Assembly: GCF_021228125.1 (NCBI RefSeq)
Contig: NZ_JAJQQS010000008.1
Coordinates: forward strand, 276,843-340,842
Reading direction: 5' to 3'
DNA from: Streptomyces albireticuli
Lineage (GTDB): Bacteria; Actinomycetota; Actinomycetes; Streptomycetales; Streptomycetaceae
DNA length: 64,000 bases
Shown: positions 32,820-41,351 of the stretch, one piece after another
Layout: each line of letters begins with the position of its first letter
Position numbering within the stretch: position 1 is the first letter of the stretch
Program-made: the position numbers and the translations under genes
The notes under the pieces: generated by a model
What the model was told of the DNA's origin: nothing
The model's input: the letters and a program-made list of their open reading frames with translations, nothing else
The model's database searches: none

Positions 32820-33536
32820 TCACGCCTCCGCCAGCCGGCCGTCCCGCATCACCAGCACCCGGTCGGCCCGGCCGAGCAGCGCCCGGTCGTGCGTGACCAG
32901 CACCGTCGCGGTGCGGTGCCGGCGCGTCACGTCGGCCAGCAGTTCCACCACCCGCTCGCCGCGCTCGTGATCCAGCGCCGAGGTCGGCTCGTCCACCAGC
33001 AGGACGGCCGGGCCGCCGAACAGCGCGCGGGCGATGTTCACGCGCTGCCGCTCGCCACCGGACAACCGGTGCGGGCGGCGGCGCCGCTTCGCCGCGTCCA
33101 GGCCCACCGACTCCAGCAGCTCGCCCGCCCGGCCCCGGGCCTCGCGCACCCGCCCGCCCCGCAGGTGTGTCACGGCCAGCAGCTGCTCCTCGGCCGTCAG
33201 CGACGGCAGCAGGTTGGCCTGCTGGAAGACGATGCCGATCCGCTCGCGGCGCAGCGCCGTGCGCTCCCGGTCGGTCATCCGCGCCGTGTCCCGGCCCGCG
33301 ACGGTGACCCGGCCCGCGCCGGGCCGCAGCAGGGTCGCCGCGACGGCGAGGAGGCTCGACTTCCCGGAACCGGACGGCCCGGCGACGGCCACCAGCTCGC
33401 CGGGGGCCACGGCCAGGGACACCGCGTCCAGGGCCGTCAGCGGGCGGTCGCCGTCCGGATAAGTGAGGGTGACGTCCTCCAGGGTGAGGGCGGCGCCGGA
33501 CCGCGGCTCCTGGGAAGAGGGGACATTCCTGGTCAT
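32820..33536 (-). CDS. ABC transporter ATP-binding protein, LolD/MacB type
   Basis: This 238-residue ATPase has GPSGSGKSSLL (Walker A), IVFQQANLLPSL (Q-loop), LSGGERQRVNIARAL (signature), LLVDEPTSALD (Walker B) and VLVTHDRALL (H-loop). This variant pairs with FtsX-like permeases of the type 7 ABC class, which perform mechanical work or export at the membrane rather than classic uptake. It overlaps the permease stop by four bases (ATGA), so the two are translationally coupled. The ATG at 33536 is chosen on that basis although the frame remains open further upstream. Confidence 0.93.
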   Translation of the reverse strand: MTRNVPSSQEPRSGAALTLEDVTLTYPDGDRPLTALDAVSLAVAPGELVAVAGPSGSGKSSLLAVAATLLRPGAGRVTVAGRDTARMTDRERTALRRERIGIVFQQANLLPSLTAEEQLLAVTHLRGGRVREARGRAGELLESVGLDAAKRRRRPHRLSGGERQRVNIARALFGGPAVLLVDEPTSALDHERGERVVELLADVTRRHRTATVLVTHDRALLGRADRVLVMRDGRLAEA

Positions 33537-34597
33537 CGGTTGGCTCCCAGCGCCGTCAGCGGATCCACGGACGTGATGCGGCGCACGGCGAGCGCGGAGC
33601 CGGCCAGCCCCAGCAGCACCATCGCCGCCACGGGTACGGCCACCGTGGCCGCCCCCAGTTCGAAGGGGACCGCCGCCGAGGCCAGCGCCCCGCCGGCCGC
33701 GCCCGCCGCGGCGCCCAGGCCCGCACCGGCCACCAGGACCACCGCCGCCTGCCCGAGCGCGTCCCGCACCAGATAGCCGCCGCTCGCCCCCACGGCCTTG
33801 AGCACCGCCACCTCCGGGCGCCGCTGCACCGTCCACACCGTGAAGAAGGCGCCCACCACCAGCGCGCTCACCACGAACAGGAAGCCCTGCACGAGCCGGA
33901 GCGTGCCGTGCTCGGCCGCGTAGCCGTCGATCCCGTCGAGCGCCTCGGCGACCGGCACCGCCGTCGTCGTCCGCGCGGCGTCCCCCGAGGGGCCGCCCCG
34001 GCCCGTGACCGCGAGCGCGGTCGGCCCGGCCTGGTGGCTCACGCGCTGCCACGTGGCGAGCGTCGTCCACACGCTCGGCGCGTGCCCGTGACTCCGGTCC
34101 GCGGTGATCCCCGAGACGGTCAGTGCCTCGGCGCCGAGCGTGACCCGGTCGCCCACCCGGATCCCCGCCTCGCGGGCGACCCGCTCGCCGACCGCCAGCC
34201 CGCCGTCCCCGGGCGCCCCACCCGTCACGAGCGGGGGCCGCAGCCGCCCGGACGTGCCGAACGCGCTCACCGACTCCGCCTTGCCGCCCGCCGTCAGCCG
34301 CGTCATCGCCACGCCCAGCGGCTCGGCCTCCCGGACCCCGGGCGCCGTGCGCCAGGCCCGTACCTGCCCGGCGTCGAGGGTGCTGTTCGAGAACGACACC
34401 TCCGGCTCGGCCCCGGCGGGCGCGCCGAAGACCACGCGGTCGGCGGGCAGGCGTGCGACGGCCGACGTGGCCTCGCGGGCCAGCCCGTCCGTCAGGCCGT
34501 AGAGGAAGACGACCAGGGTGGTGATGAGCGCGACGACCGTGGCCATGAGGGCGAACCGCCCCCGGGCGAAACGGATGTCACGGAGCGCGACGAACAA
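33533..34597 (-). CDS. FtsX/MacB-like ABC permease
   Basis: The 354-residue permease has an N-terminal helix (ALMATVVALITTLVVFLYGL), a large extracellular region of about 220 residues, and three C-terminal helices (LFVVSALVVGAFFTVW, AAVVLVAGAGLGAAAG, VAAMVLLGLAGSALAV) typical of FtsX domains, ending with SVDPLTALGANR. The TTG at 34597 is preferred: GGGAGGGG stands 4 bases before it and it is followed directly by the conserved FVALRDIRFARGRF. The same ribosome-like sequence GGAGGGGTCCT is repeated 24 bases upstream. Divergent from a two-component system, which may regulate the transporter. Confidence 0.88.
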   Translation of the reverse strand: MFVALRDIRFARGRFALMATVVALITTLVVFLYGLTDGLAREATSAVARLPADRVVFGAPAGAEPEVSFSNSTLDAGQVRAWRTAPGVREAEPLGVAMTRLTAGGKAESVSAFGTSGRLRPPLVTGGAPGDGGLAVGERVAREAGIRVGDRVTLGAEALTVSGITADRSHGHAPSVWTTLATWQRVSHQAGPTALAVTGRGGPSGDAARTTTAVPVAEALDGIDGYAAEHGTLRLVQGFLFVVSALVVGAFFTVWTVQRRPEVAVLKAVGASGGYLVRDALGQAAVVLVAGAGLGAAAGAAGGALASAAVPFELGAATVAVPVAAMVLLGLAGSALAVRRITSVDPLTALGANR

Positions 34598-34756
34598 GGA
34601 CCCCTCCCGGGTTCTGATCAGGACCCCTCCACGGTGCCGCGCGCGGGCCGCGCCGCCATCAGGGCAAGGACTGGTCCGTACCCGGTCCGTCCGGTGCACC
34701 CGAAAATCAATCGAACGGTTGAGGGGCTTCCGGAGGGGCCCGACGCCCGGGAGCCG

Positions 34757-34762
34757 TACGCT
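34757..34762 (+). promoter_or_regulatory. -10 box of a probable leaderless promoter (histidine kinase)
   Basis: TACGCT ends 7 bases before the GTG at 34770; no ribosome site is visible. Confidence 0.45.
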
Positions 34763-34769
34763 CGATGGG

Positions 34770-36041
34770 GTGACCCCGACCCCCGCTCCCCACGCGACGG
34801 CACCGCGCGCCCGCGCGCGTGTCCTCCTCGCGCGCTCCCGCCCGCGGCGACGCGCCGGTGCGGCCGCCGCCGAGGCGCCGTCGCTGCGGCTGGTCCGCCT
34901 CGCGCTGCACGGTGCGTTCTACGCCCTGCTCGCCCTCGCCCTCGGCCCCTCCCTCCTCGGGAAGCCCCCGGCCGTCCCGGCCCTCGGCCTCCTGCTCGCC
35001 GCCGCCTACGGCGCGGGCGTCGTGCGCCGCACCGCCCGCCCCGGCCTGTGGCTGACCGGCGTCACCGCGCTGTGGCTCGCGCTCCTCGCCCTGGACCACG
35101 GCTTCAGCTACGTCGCCTTCCCGCTGTTCTTCCACTTCCTGCACGCCCTGCCGGTGCGCTGGTCGCTGCCCGCCGTCGCCGCGAGCACCGCCGCCGTCGT
35201 GGCCGCCCAGGCCACCGCGCCCGGCGGGCTCACCGCGGCCAAGGTCATCGGACCGGTCGCCGGGGCCGTCGTCGCCGTCCTGACCGCCTACGGCTACGCC
35301 GCCCTCTACCGCGAGAGCGCCCGCCGCCAGAGCCTCATCGACGACCTCGTCCGCACCCGGGACGAGCTCTCCGCCGCCCAGCGGGAGGCAGGCCGGCTCG
35401 CCGAACGGCAGCGCCTCGCCCGCGAGATCCACGACACCCTCGCCCAGGGCTTCTCCAGCATCGTCCTGCTCGCCCGCGCCGCCGAGAACGCCGACCCCGC
35501 GACGGCCCGCGCCCACATGCGCGAGGCCGGCCGGACCGCCGCCGACAACCTCGCCGAGGCCCGCCGCTTCGTCCGGGCCCTCACCCCGCCCGCCCTGGAG
35601 GACACCCCGCTGCCCGAGGCCCTGCGCCGCGTTACCGCCCGCACCGCCCCCACGGCCGCCTTCCGCCTCGACGGCGAGCCCCGCGCCCTCCCCGTCGAGA
35701 CCGAGGTGGCCCTGCTCCGCCTCACCCAGGAGGCGCTGGCCAACGTCACCCGCCACGCCCGCGCCGAGCACGCCGCCGTCACCCTCTCCTACCTCGACGG
35801 AGAGGTCACCCTCGACATCTACGACGACGGCGTCGGCTTCACCCCCGGCCGGGGCCCCGCCGACGGCCGCCGCACCTTCGGCCTGCACGGCATGCGCGAG
35901 CGCATCGCCGAGCTCGGCGGCACCCTGACCGTCGAGTCCGCCCCCGGCGAGGGCACCGCGGTCGCCGCCACCGTGCCCGTACGCACCGCCGCCCCCTCCC
36001 CGGCCGGACCCGGTGCCGCCGACACCCCGGAGGCCGCGTGA
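34770..36041 (+). CDS. NarL-type sensor histidine kinase
   Basis: The 423-residue membrane kinase has about five or six hydrophobic segments between residues 50 and 175 with almost no extracellular loops, so it probably senses in or near the membrane. The HisKA_3 dimerisation helix reads LAREIHDTLAQGFSSIVLLAR with the phospho-histidine, and the ATPase domain has EALANVTRHARAEHAAV (N box), DDGVGF (D box) and GLHGMRERIAELGG (G box). The GTG follows a TACGCT box and appears leaderless. Its TGA overlaps the regulator's GTG. The divergent LolD-FtsX transporter is a probable target, as in many antimicrobial-peptide or envelope-stress modules. Confidence 0.9.
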   Translation: MTPTPAPHATAPRARARVLLARSRPRRRAGAAAAEAPSLRLVRLALHGAFYALLALALGPSLLGKPPAVPALGLLLAAAYGAGVVRRTARPGLWLTGVTALWLALLALDHGFSYVAFPLFFHFLHALPVRWSLPAVAASTAAVVAAQATAPGGLTAAKVIGPVAGAVVAVLTAYGYAALYRESARRQSLIDDLVRTRDELSAAQREAGRLAERQRLAREIHDTLAQGFSSIVLLARAAENADPATARAHMREAGRTAADNLAEARRFVRALTPPALEDTPLPEALRRVTARTAPTAAFRLDGEPRALPVETEVALLRLTQEALANVTRHARAEHAAVTLSYLDGEVTLDIYDDGVGFTPGRGPADGRRTFGLHGMRERIAELGGTLTVESAPGEGTAVAATVPVRTAAPSPAGPGAADTPEAA

Positions 36042-36667
36042 TCAGGGTCCTGCTCGTCGACGACCACCCCGTCGTCCGGCGCGGGCTGCGCGCCATGGTC
36101 GACGACCTGCCCGACGTCGAGGCCGTCGGCGACGCGGCGGACGGCGCCGAGGCGCTGCGCCTGCTCCAGGACGGCGTACGGCCCGACGTGGTCCTGATGG
36201 ACCTCCAGATGGGCGCCGGCATGCACGGCGTCGAGGCCACCCGCCGGATCACCGCCCTGCCCGACCCGCCCGCCGTGCTGATCCTCACCACCTACAGCAC
36301 CGACGCCGACATCCTCGCCGCGGTCGAGGCCGGTGCCACGGGCTACCTCCTCAAGGACGCGCCGCCCGAGGACGTCGCCACGGCCGTCCACGCGGCGGCC
36401 CGGGGCGAGACGGTGCTGGCCCCGCCCGTCGCCGCCCGCCTGCTGGGCCGGGTGCGGGCCGGCCGCCCGACGCTGTCGCCCCGCGAGGCCGAGATCCTGG
36501 GCCTGCTCGCCGAGGGCCTGGCGAACAAGCAGATCTCCCGCCGCCTGTTCATCAGCGAGGCGACCGTGAAGACCCACCTCGTGCACCTCTACGGCAAGCT
36601 CGGCGTCGACAGCCGCACGGCGGCCATCGCGGCGGGGCTGGCGGCGGGGCTGATCCGGGCGGTGTGA
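36038..36667 (+). CDS. NarL/LuxR-family response regulator
   Basis: Partner of the kinase at 34770. The receiver domain has the acidic pair in VLLVDDHPVVRRG, phospho-acceptor Asp in VVLMDLQMGAGMHG, Thr/Lys switch residues in ILTTYST and YLLKDAPPEDVA. The C-terminal LuxR HTH is LSPREAEILGLLAEGLANKQI with ATVKTHLVHLYGKLG. The GTG overlaps the kinase stop (GTGA). Length 209 is standard. Confidence 0.93.
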   Translation: MIRVLLVDDHPVVRRGLRAMVDDLPDVEAVGDAADGAEALRLLQDGVRPDVVLMDLQMGAGMHGVEATRRITALPDPPAVLILTTYSTDADILAAVEAGATGYLLKDAPPEDVATAVHAAARGETVLAPPVAARLLGRVRAGRPTLSPREAEILGLLAEGLANKQISRRLFISEATVKTHLVHLYGKLGVDSRTAAIAAGLAAGLIRAV

Positions 36668-37016
36668 GGCGGCGGGGCGGAGTCCCCCGCGGGGCCCCGG
36701 AGACCGCTGACCGTCCCACGCGCCGACAGAGCCGGGCCGGGCGGCCGCGGAAGGGGAACGCGGGGGAGAGCGGAACAGCTCCACCCCCGTCACCCCCTGT
36801 ACGCCCGCGTGGCAGGGTTTCCGCCCAGGGCCCCGCCCGCGCTCGCCGACCGCCGGACAGCGCGGCCCCGACGGCTGCCGGCCGGTCCCGGTGGCGGCGC
36901 CGAAACACCCGTACGAGGTGATACCGGGCGCCCGTGGATCAGGTCGGCGGCGGCGGGTGCAACAATCGGGGGCGCTAAGCCGTATCCACCTTTGCCGACC
37001 CCAGGGAGCACCGCAC
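36668..37016. other. 349-base gap before murC
   Basis: No convincing gene is present. The last 60 bases carry a promoter-like AACAAT at about 36961 and the ribosome site GGGAG before murC. The remainder is G+C-rich without clear hairpin or repeat. An in-frame extension of murC to 36891 adds only Arg/Gly/Ser residues and is not supported. Confidence 0.5.
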
Positions 37017-38414
37017 ATGGCACCGGCCGTCCCCACGACGATGGACCGACCTCACTTCATCGGCATCGGCGGAGCCGGCATGTCGGGCATCGCGAAGATC
37101 CTCGCGCAGCGCGGCGCGGCCGTCGCCGGCAGCGACGCCAAGGACTCCGCGACCGCCGAGGCCCTGCGCGCCCTGGGCGCGACCGTGCACATCGGCCACG
37201 CCGCCGAGCACCTGGCCGAGGACGCCACCTGCGTCGTCGTCTCCAGCGCCATCCGCGCCGACAACCCCGAGCTCGCGGCCGCCGCCGAGCGCGGCATCCC
37301 CGTCGTGCACCGCTCGGACGCCCTCGCCCGCCTGATGGACGGCCTGCGCCCGATCGCCGTCGCCGGCACCCACGGCAAGACGACCACGACCTCCATGCTC
37401 GCGGTCTCCCTCGACGCCCTCGGCCTCGACCCCTCGTACGCCATCGGCGGTGACCTCGGCGCCCCCGGCTCCAACGCCCTGCACGGCGGCGGCGAGATCT
37501 TCGTGGCGGAGGCGGACGAGAGCGACCGCAGCTTCCACAAGTACGCGCCCGAGGTCGCGATCATCCTCAACGTGGAGCTGGACCACCACGCGAACTACGC
37601 GTCGATGGACGAGATCTACGAGTCGTTCGACACCTTCGTCGGCCGGATCCGCCCCGGCGGCACGCTCGTCGTCTCCGCCGACCAGGCGGGCGCCCGCGAA
37701 CTGACCGAGCGGGTCTCGGGCCGCTACGACATCGAGGTCGTCACCTACGGCACCGCCGAGGACGCCGACGTCCGCGTCCTCAAGATCAACCCGCGCGGCC
37801 TGACCAGCGAGGTCACGGTCCTGCTCGGCGGCAAGATGCTGACCTTCACCGTCTCCGTGCCCGGCAGCCACTACGCGCACAACGCCGTGGCGGCCCTCGC
37901 CGCGGGCGTCGCGCTCGGCATCCCGGTCCACAACCTCGCCTCGGCGCTCGGCAAGTACACCGGCGTCAAGCGCCGCCTCCAGCTCAAGGGCGAGGCCAAG
38001 GGCGTCCAGGTCATCGACTCGTACGCCCACCACCCGACCGAGATGACCGCCGACCTGGAGGCCATCCGCGGTGCGGTCGACGCCGGCTCGCGCATCCTCG
38101 TCGTCTTCCAGCCGCACCTCTTCAGCCGCACCCAGGAGCTGGGCACCGAGATGGGCCAGGCCCTCGCGCTGGCCGACGCCTCCGTGGTCCTGGACATCTA
38201 CCCGGCCCGCGAGGACCCGATCCCCGGCATCACCAGCGAGCTGATCATCGACGCCGCGCGGACCACGGGCGCCGATGTGCGCCCCGAGCACGACATGGCG
38301 GCGATCCCGGACGTCGTCGCGGGAATGGCCCGCCCCGGCGATCTCGTTCTGACCATGGGCGCGGGTGACGTCACGGACCTCGGTCCGAAGATCCTGGCCC
38401 GCCTGGAAAGCTGA
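37017..38414 (+). CDS. murC: UDP-N-acetylmuramate--L-alanine ligase
   Basis: MurC adds L-alanine to UDP-MurNAc with ATP, the first step of the peptide side chain of peptidoglycan. The 465-residue protein starts with FIGIGGAGMSGIAKIL (UDP-binding), has the P-loop VAGTHGKTTTTSMLAV near residue 120, NVELDHHANYASMDE in the central domain, and SYAHHPTEMTADLEAIR plus VVFQPHLFSRT in the C-terminal domain. The ATG at 37017 has GGGAG 8-9 bases upstream. It is unlinked to the dcw cluster, as in other Streptomyces. Confidence 0.96.
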   Translation: MAPAVPTTMDRPHFIGIGGAGMSGIAKILAQRGAAVAGSDAKDSATAEALRALGATVHIGHAAEHLAEDATCVVVSSAIRADNPELAAAAERGIPVVHRSDALARLMDGLRPIAVAGTHGKTTTTSMLAVSLDALGLDPSYAIGGDLGAPGSNALHGGGEIFVAEADESDRSFHKYAPEVAIILNVELDHHANYASMDEIYESFDTFVGRIRPGGTLVVSADQAGARELTERVSGRYDIEVVTYGTAEDADVRVLKINPRGLTSEVTVLLGGKMLTFTVSVPGSHYAHNAVAALAAGVALGIPVHNLASALGKYTGVKRRLQLKGEAKGVQVIDSYAHHPTEMTADLEAIRGAVDAGSRILVVFQPHLFSRTQELGTEMGQALALADASVVLDIYPAREDPIPGITSELIIDAARTTGADVRPEHDMAAIPDVVAGMARPGDLVLTMGAGDVTDLGPKILARLES

Positions 38415-38446
38415 CACCGGCAGCACGAACGTAAGGGGCGCGCGAC

Positions 38447-38854
38447 ATGGCGTACGAGGTCGAGAAGACGGACGAGCAGTGGCGCGCCGAGCTGACCCCG
38501 GCGGAGTACCAGGTGCTCCGCCGGGCGGGCACGGAGCCGGCCTTCCGCGGGGAGTACACGGACACCACCACGGAGGGCGTCTACTCCTGCCGCGCCTGCG
38601 GCGCCGAGCTGTTCCGGTCCACGGAGAAGTTCGCGAGCCACTGCGGCTGGCCGAGCTTCTACGACCCGAAGGACTCCGCCGCCGTCGAGCTGATCGACGA
38701 CCGCTCGCACGGCATGGTCCGCACCGAGGTCCGCTGCGCCCGCTGCGGCTCGCACCTCGGACACGTCTTCGAGGGCGAGGGCTACCCCACGCCCACCGAC
38801 CAGCGCTACTGCATCAACAGCATCTCCCTGCGTCTGGAGCCCGCGGAGGGCTGA
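38447..38854 (+). CDS. msrB: Peptide-methionine (R)-S-oxide reductase
   Basis: MsrB repairs R-methionine sulfoxide in proteins with thioredoxin as reductant. Two CxxC pairs (YSCRACGAELF, VRCARCGSHLG) bind zinc, and the catalytic cysteine is in QRYCINSISLRL. SHCGWPSFYDP is also typical. There is no cysteine at the usual resolving position between the zinc sites other than the CxxC pairs, so recycling may use another route. Length 135 is normal. It lies 32 bases downstream of murC and may share its transcript. Confidence 0.95.
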   Translation: MAYEVEKTDEQWRAELTPAEYQVLRRAGTEPAFRGEYTDTTTEGVYSCRACGAELFRSTEKFASHCGWPSFYDPKDSAAVELIDDRSHGMVRTEVRCARCGSHLGHVFEGEGYPTPTDQRYCINSISLRLEPAEG

Positions 38855-38864
38855 GCCCGTGGGC

Positions 38865-38887
38865 CCCCGGTCCGGTACGGGCCGGGG
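38865..38887. terminator. Stem-loop between convergent msrB and 38888 genes
   Basis: CCCCGGTCCG-GTA-CGGGCCGGGG, ten pairs with one mismatch, in the 33 bases between two convergent stops. Confidence 0.6.
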
Positions 38888-39184
38888 TCAGCCCCTGGAC
38901 AGGGAGCTCAGGCCCTTCTTGAGGTCGTCGTAGTTCATCACCGGGTGCATCTCGACCTCGGCCTCCATGTCGAGGAAGAGCTTCTCCGCGACGACGGGCA
39001 TCTGCGAGGAGTCCTCCATGTCGAAGACGAGGATGCAGGTGCGTCCGCCGTCCATCGCGGTGAAGTAGGCGGCCTCGGGCTTGAGCTGGTCCATCAGCGC
39101 CTGGATCGCCTCGGGCATCGAGCCGTTCCTGATGGCCTCGTTCCCCGCGCGGGTGTCCATCCGGGCCCTGAGCAGAGTGCGCAT
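38888..39184 (-). CDS. DUF3303-like small conserved protein
   Basis: The 98-residue protein starts MRTLLRARMDTRAGNEAI and has AYFTAMDGGRTCILVFDM with a following LFLDMEAEVEMHPVM. This pattern (a ferredoxin-like alpha/beta fold with YF-x3-G-R) is that of small conserved proteins related to DUF3303, found throughout actinobacteria and of unknown function. GGAGTGAG precedes the start. It converges with msrB. Confidence 0.7.
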   Translation of the reverse strand: MRTLLRARMDTRAGNEAIRNGSMPEAIQALMDQLKPEAAYFTAMDGGRTCILVFDMEDSSQMPVVAEKLFLDMEAEVEMHPVMNYDDLKKGLSSLSRG

Positions 39185-39319
39185 GGCGTCTCACTCCCTC
39201 TGGTGCGACGCACCGCACCCGGCGCTCCGGCTCCGCGCACACTCAGGCGCGGATACGCCCTACTCCAGGGTCCCGCGGACGGTTTCCCGCCGCAACGCGG
39301 ACCGTGCCCACGCCCTGTC

Positions 39320-41071
39320 TCAGCCGCGCAGCACGGCCGCCGACTCCGCCGGGAGCCGCAGCGACCGCGCGCCGCCGGTGACGGACAGCTCCACCGGGCG
39401 CCACGCCGCCAGCACCTCGGGCGGCCCGCCGTCCGGGCCGCCGAGCGGGACCTCGGCCGGGCCGCCCGTCGGGTTGACGGCGACGCACAGGCCGCCCCGG
39501 CGCACCACTGTCACCAGGTCCCCGGTGACCGTCACGTCGGTGTCCGAGAGCGGGCCGGCCGTGAGTCCCGGCGTGGCGCGGCGCAGCGCGATCAGCGTCC
39601 GGTGCCACTCCAGGAGCGCCCGGTGCGGCTCCCGGGTCGGCTCCGTCCAGTCCAGGCAGGAGCGCTCCCGGGTGGCGGGGTCCTGCGGGTCGGGAACGTC
39701 CTCGGCGGCCCAGCCGTGCGCCGCGAACTCCCGGCGCCGTCCGGTGCGTACGGCCTCCGCCAGGTCCGGGTCCGGGTGGTCGGTGAAGTACTGCCAGGGC
39801 GTGCGGGCACCCCACTCCTCGCCCATGAACAGCATCGGGGTGAACGGCCCGCACAGCACGAGCGCCGCCGCGCAGGCCAGCAGGCCGGGGGAGAGGCGGG
39901 CCGACAGCCGGTCGCCGACCGCGCGGTTGCCGATCTGGTCGTGGGTCTGGGCGTAGCCGAGCAGGCGGTGCGCGGGGGAGGCCGGGTCGAGGGGGCGGCC
40001 GTGGCGGCGGCCGCGGAACGAGGAGACGCCGCCGTCGTGGAAGAAGCCTCCCGCCAGCGTCTTGGCCAGGGCGTGCGCGGGATCGGCGGCGAAGTCGGCG
40101 TAGTAGCCCTGGGACTCGCCCGTCAGCGCGGTGTGCAGCGCGTGGTGGAAGTCGTCGTTCCACTGGGCGTGCAGGCCCTGGCCGCGGGCCTCGCGCGGCG
40201 CCGTCGTCGCCGGGTCGCCGAGGTCGGACTCGGCGATGAGGAACAGAGGCCGGCCCAGCCGCGCGGCCAGCGCGTCGACGGCTCCGGACAGCTCGGCCAG
40301 GAAGTGCTTGGGCCGGGTGTCGGCCAGCGCGTGCACCGCGTCCAGACGCAGCCCGTCGAGGCGGTAGTCCCGCAGCCAGGCCAGGGCGCTGCCGGTCAGG
40401 TAAGCGCGGACCTCGTCCGAGCCGGGCGCGTCCAGGTTGACCGCGGCCCCCCACGGTGTGTGGTGGGTGTCCGTGAAGTACGGGCCGAACGCGGGCAGGT
40501 GGTTGCCGGACGGGCCGAGGTGATTGTGCACCACGTCGAGGACCACGCCCAGACCCGCCGCGTGCGCCGCGTCCACGAACCGGACCAGCCCCGCCGGGCC
40601 GCCGTACGGCTCGTGCACGGCCCACGGGGCCACCCCGTCGTAGCCCCAGCCGTGCGTGCCCGGGAACGGGCACACCGGCATCAGCTCCACATGGGTGATC
40701 CCCAGCTCCGCCAGGTGCGGCAGCCGGCCGGCAGCCGCGTCGAAGGTGCCCTCGCGGGTGAACGTGCCGATGTGCAGCTCGTACAGGACCGCGCCCGCCA
40801 GCGGTGCCCAGGGCCGGTCCGTCCGCCAGACGAAGCGGTCCGGGTCGACGACGGCGGACAGCCCGTCCGGCCCGTCGGGCAGCCGGCGCGAGCGCGGGTC
40901 CGGCAGTACGGGGCCGCCGTCGAGGGCGAAGCCGTAGCGGGCGCCTTCCGCGGCGGGAGCGGTGCGGTGCCACCAGCCGGTGCGGGCCGGGTCCCGTGCC
41001 ATGGGGTGCTCGTGGCCGTCCAGGGCCAGGGTGACGCGTTGCGCTTCCGGCGCCCACACCTCGAACAGCAC
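39320..41071 (-). CDS. treZ: Malto-oligosyltrehalose trehalohydrolase
   Basis: TreZ (GH13) cleaves the alpha-1,4 bond next to the trehalose end of malto-oligosyltrehalose, releasing trehalose. The 583-residue protein has an N-terminal CBM48-like domain (LFEVWAPEAQRVTLALDG), region I VVLDVVHNHLGPSGNH, the nucleophile region DGLRLDAVHAL, acid FLIAESDLGDP and the HD pair TAQTHDQIGNR as YAQTHDQIGNR, then FMGEEWG. GTG 41071 is chosen for GAGAGGGG 8 bases upstream; the open frame continues through a dispersed repeat to 41344, which is not coding. treY and glgX of the same pathway lie 3-8 kb away on the other strand. Confidence 0.94.
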   Translation of the reverse strand: MLFEVWAPEAQRVTLALDGHEHPMARDPARTGWWHRTAPAAEGARYGFALDGGPVLPDPRSRRLPDGPDGLSAVVDPDRFVWRTDRPWAPLAGAVLYELHIGTFTREGTFDAAAGRLPHLAELGITHVELMPVCPFPGTHGWGYDGVAPWAVHEPYGGPAGLVRFVDAAHAAGLGVVLDVVHNHLGPSGNHLPAFGPYFTDTHHTPWGAAVNLDAPGSDEVRAYLTGSALAWLRDYRLDGLRLDAVHALADTRPKHFLAELSGAVDALAARLGRPLFLIAESDLGDPATTAPREARGQGLHAQWNDDFHHALHTALTGESQGYYADFAADPAHALAKTLAGGFFHDGGVSSFRGRRHGRPLDPASPAHRLLGYAQTHDQIGNRAVGDRLSARLSPGLLACAAALVLCGPFTPMLFMGEEWGARTPWQYFTDHPDPDLAEAVRTGRRREFAAHGWAAEDVPDPQDPATRERSCLDWTEPTREPHRALLEWHRTLIALRRATPGLTAGPLSDTDVTVTGDLVTVVRRGGLCVAVNPTGGPAEVPLGGPDGGPPEVLAAWRPVELSVTGGARSLRLPAESAAVLRG

Positions 41072-41097
41072 GGTCCGGCCCCTCTCGACGACGGTTG

Positions 41098-41296
41098 CCG
41101 CTGCGCGGGGCTTTTTCCCCACCCCGCCCCTTCCCGAACCGGGGCTCCGCCCCGGACCCCGGTCCTCAAGCGCCGGACGGGCTGAAATCAGCCCGTCCGG
41201 CGCTTGAGGACACCACGCGTCAGCGCGGAAGGGGGCCCGGGGGCTCGCCCTCGGTTTCGGGAAGGGGCGGGGAGGGGACAAGGCCCCGCGCAGCGG
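41098..41296. repeat. Complete copy of dispersed palindromic element, about 200 bp
   Basis: Nested inverted repeat between treZ and the exonuclease gene. Outer arms of about 40 bases (CCGCTGCGCGGGG...CCCCGCCCCTTCCCGAA and its near-complement) flank a second hairpin (CCGGGGCTCCGCCCCGG) and a perfect 46-base stem-loop at 41164-41209. It has the size and symmetry of a MITE but no target duplication was identified. Confidence 0.75.
41164..41209. terminator. Perfect 46-base stem-loop inside the dispersed element
   Basis: Two 22-bp arms (beginning CCTCAAGCGCCGGACGGG, ending in GCTGA) are separated by AA only. Could end transcription from the exonuclease gene upstream, before treZ. Confidence 0.65.
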
Positions 41297-41351
41297 CACA
41301 CCGCACCCGCCGAGCCGCACCCCCGCCCCCACCGAGCCGCACACCCGACCG

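Noticed and set aside
35635..35640. Other TTA strings (for example in the histidine kinase, CGC GTT ACC)
   Set aside because: Out of frame; they are parts of Val-Thr or Xaa-Tyr codon pairs and not leucine codons.
41098..41296. CRISPR array or insertion sequence at the palindromic element
   Set aside because: No regularly spaced repeats with spacers and no transposase frame; it is a nested inverted repeat.
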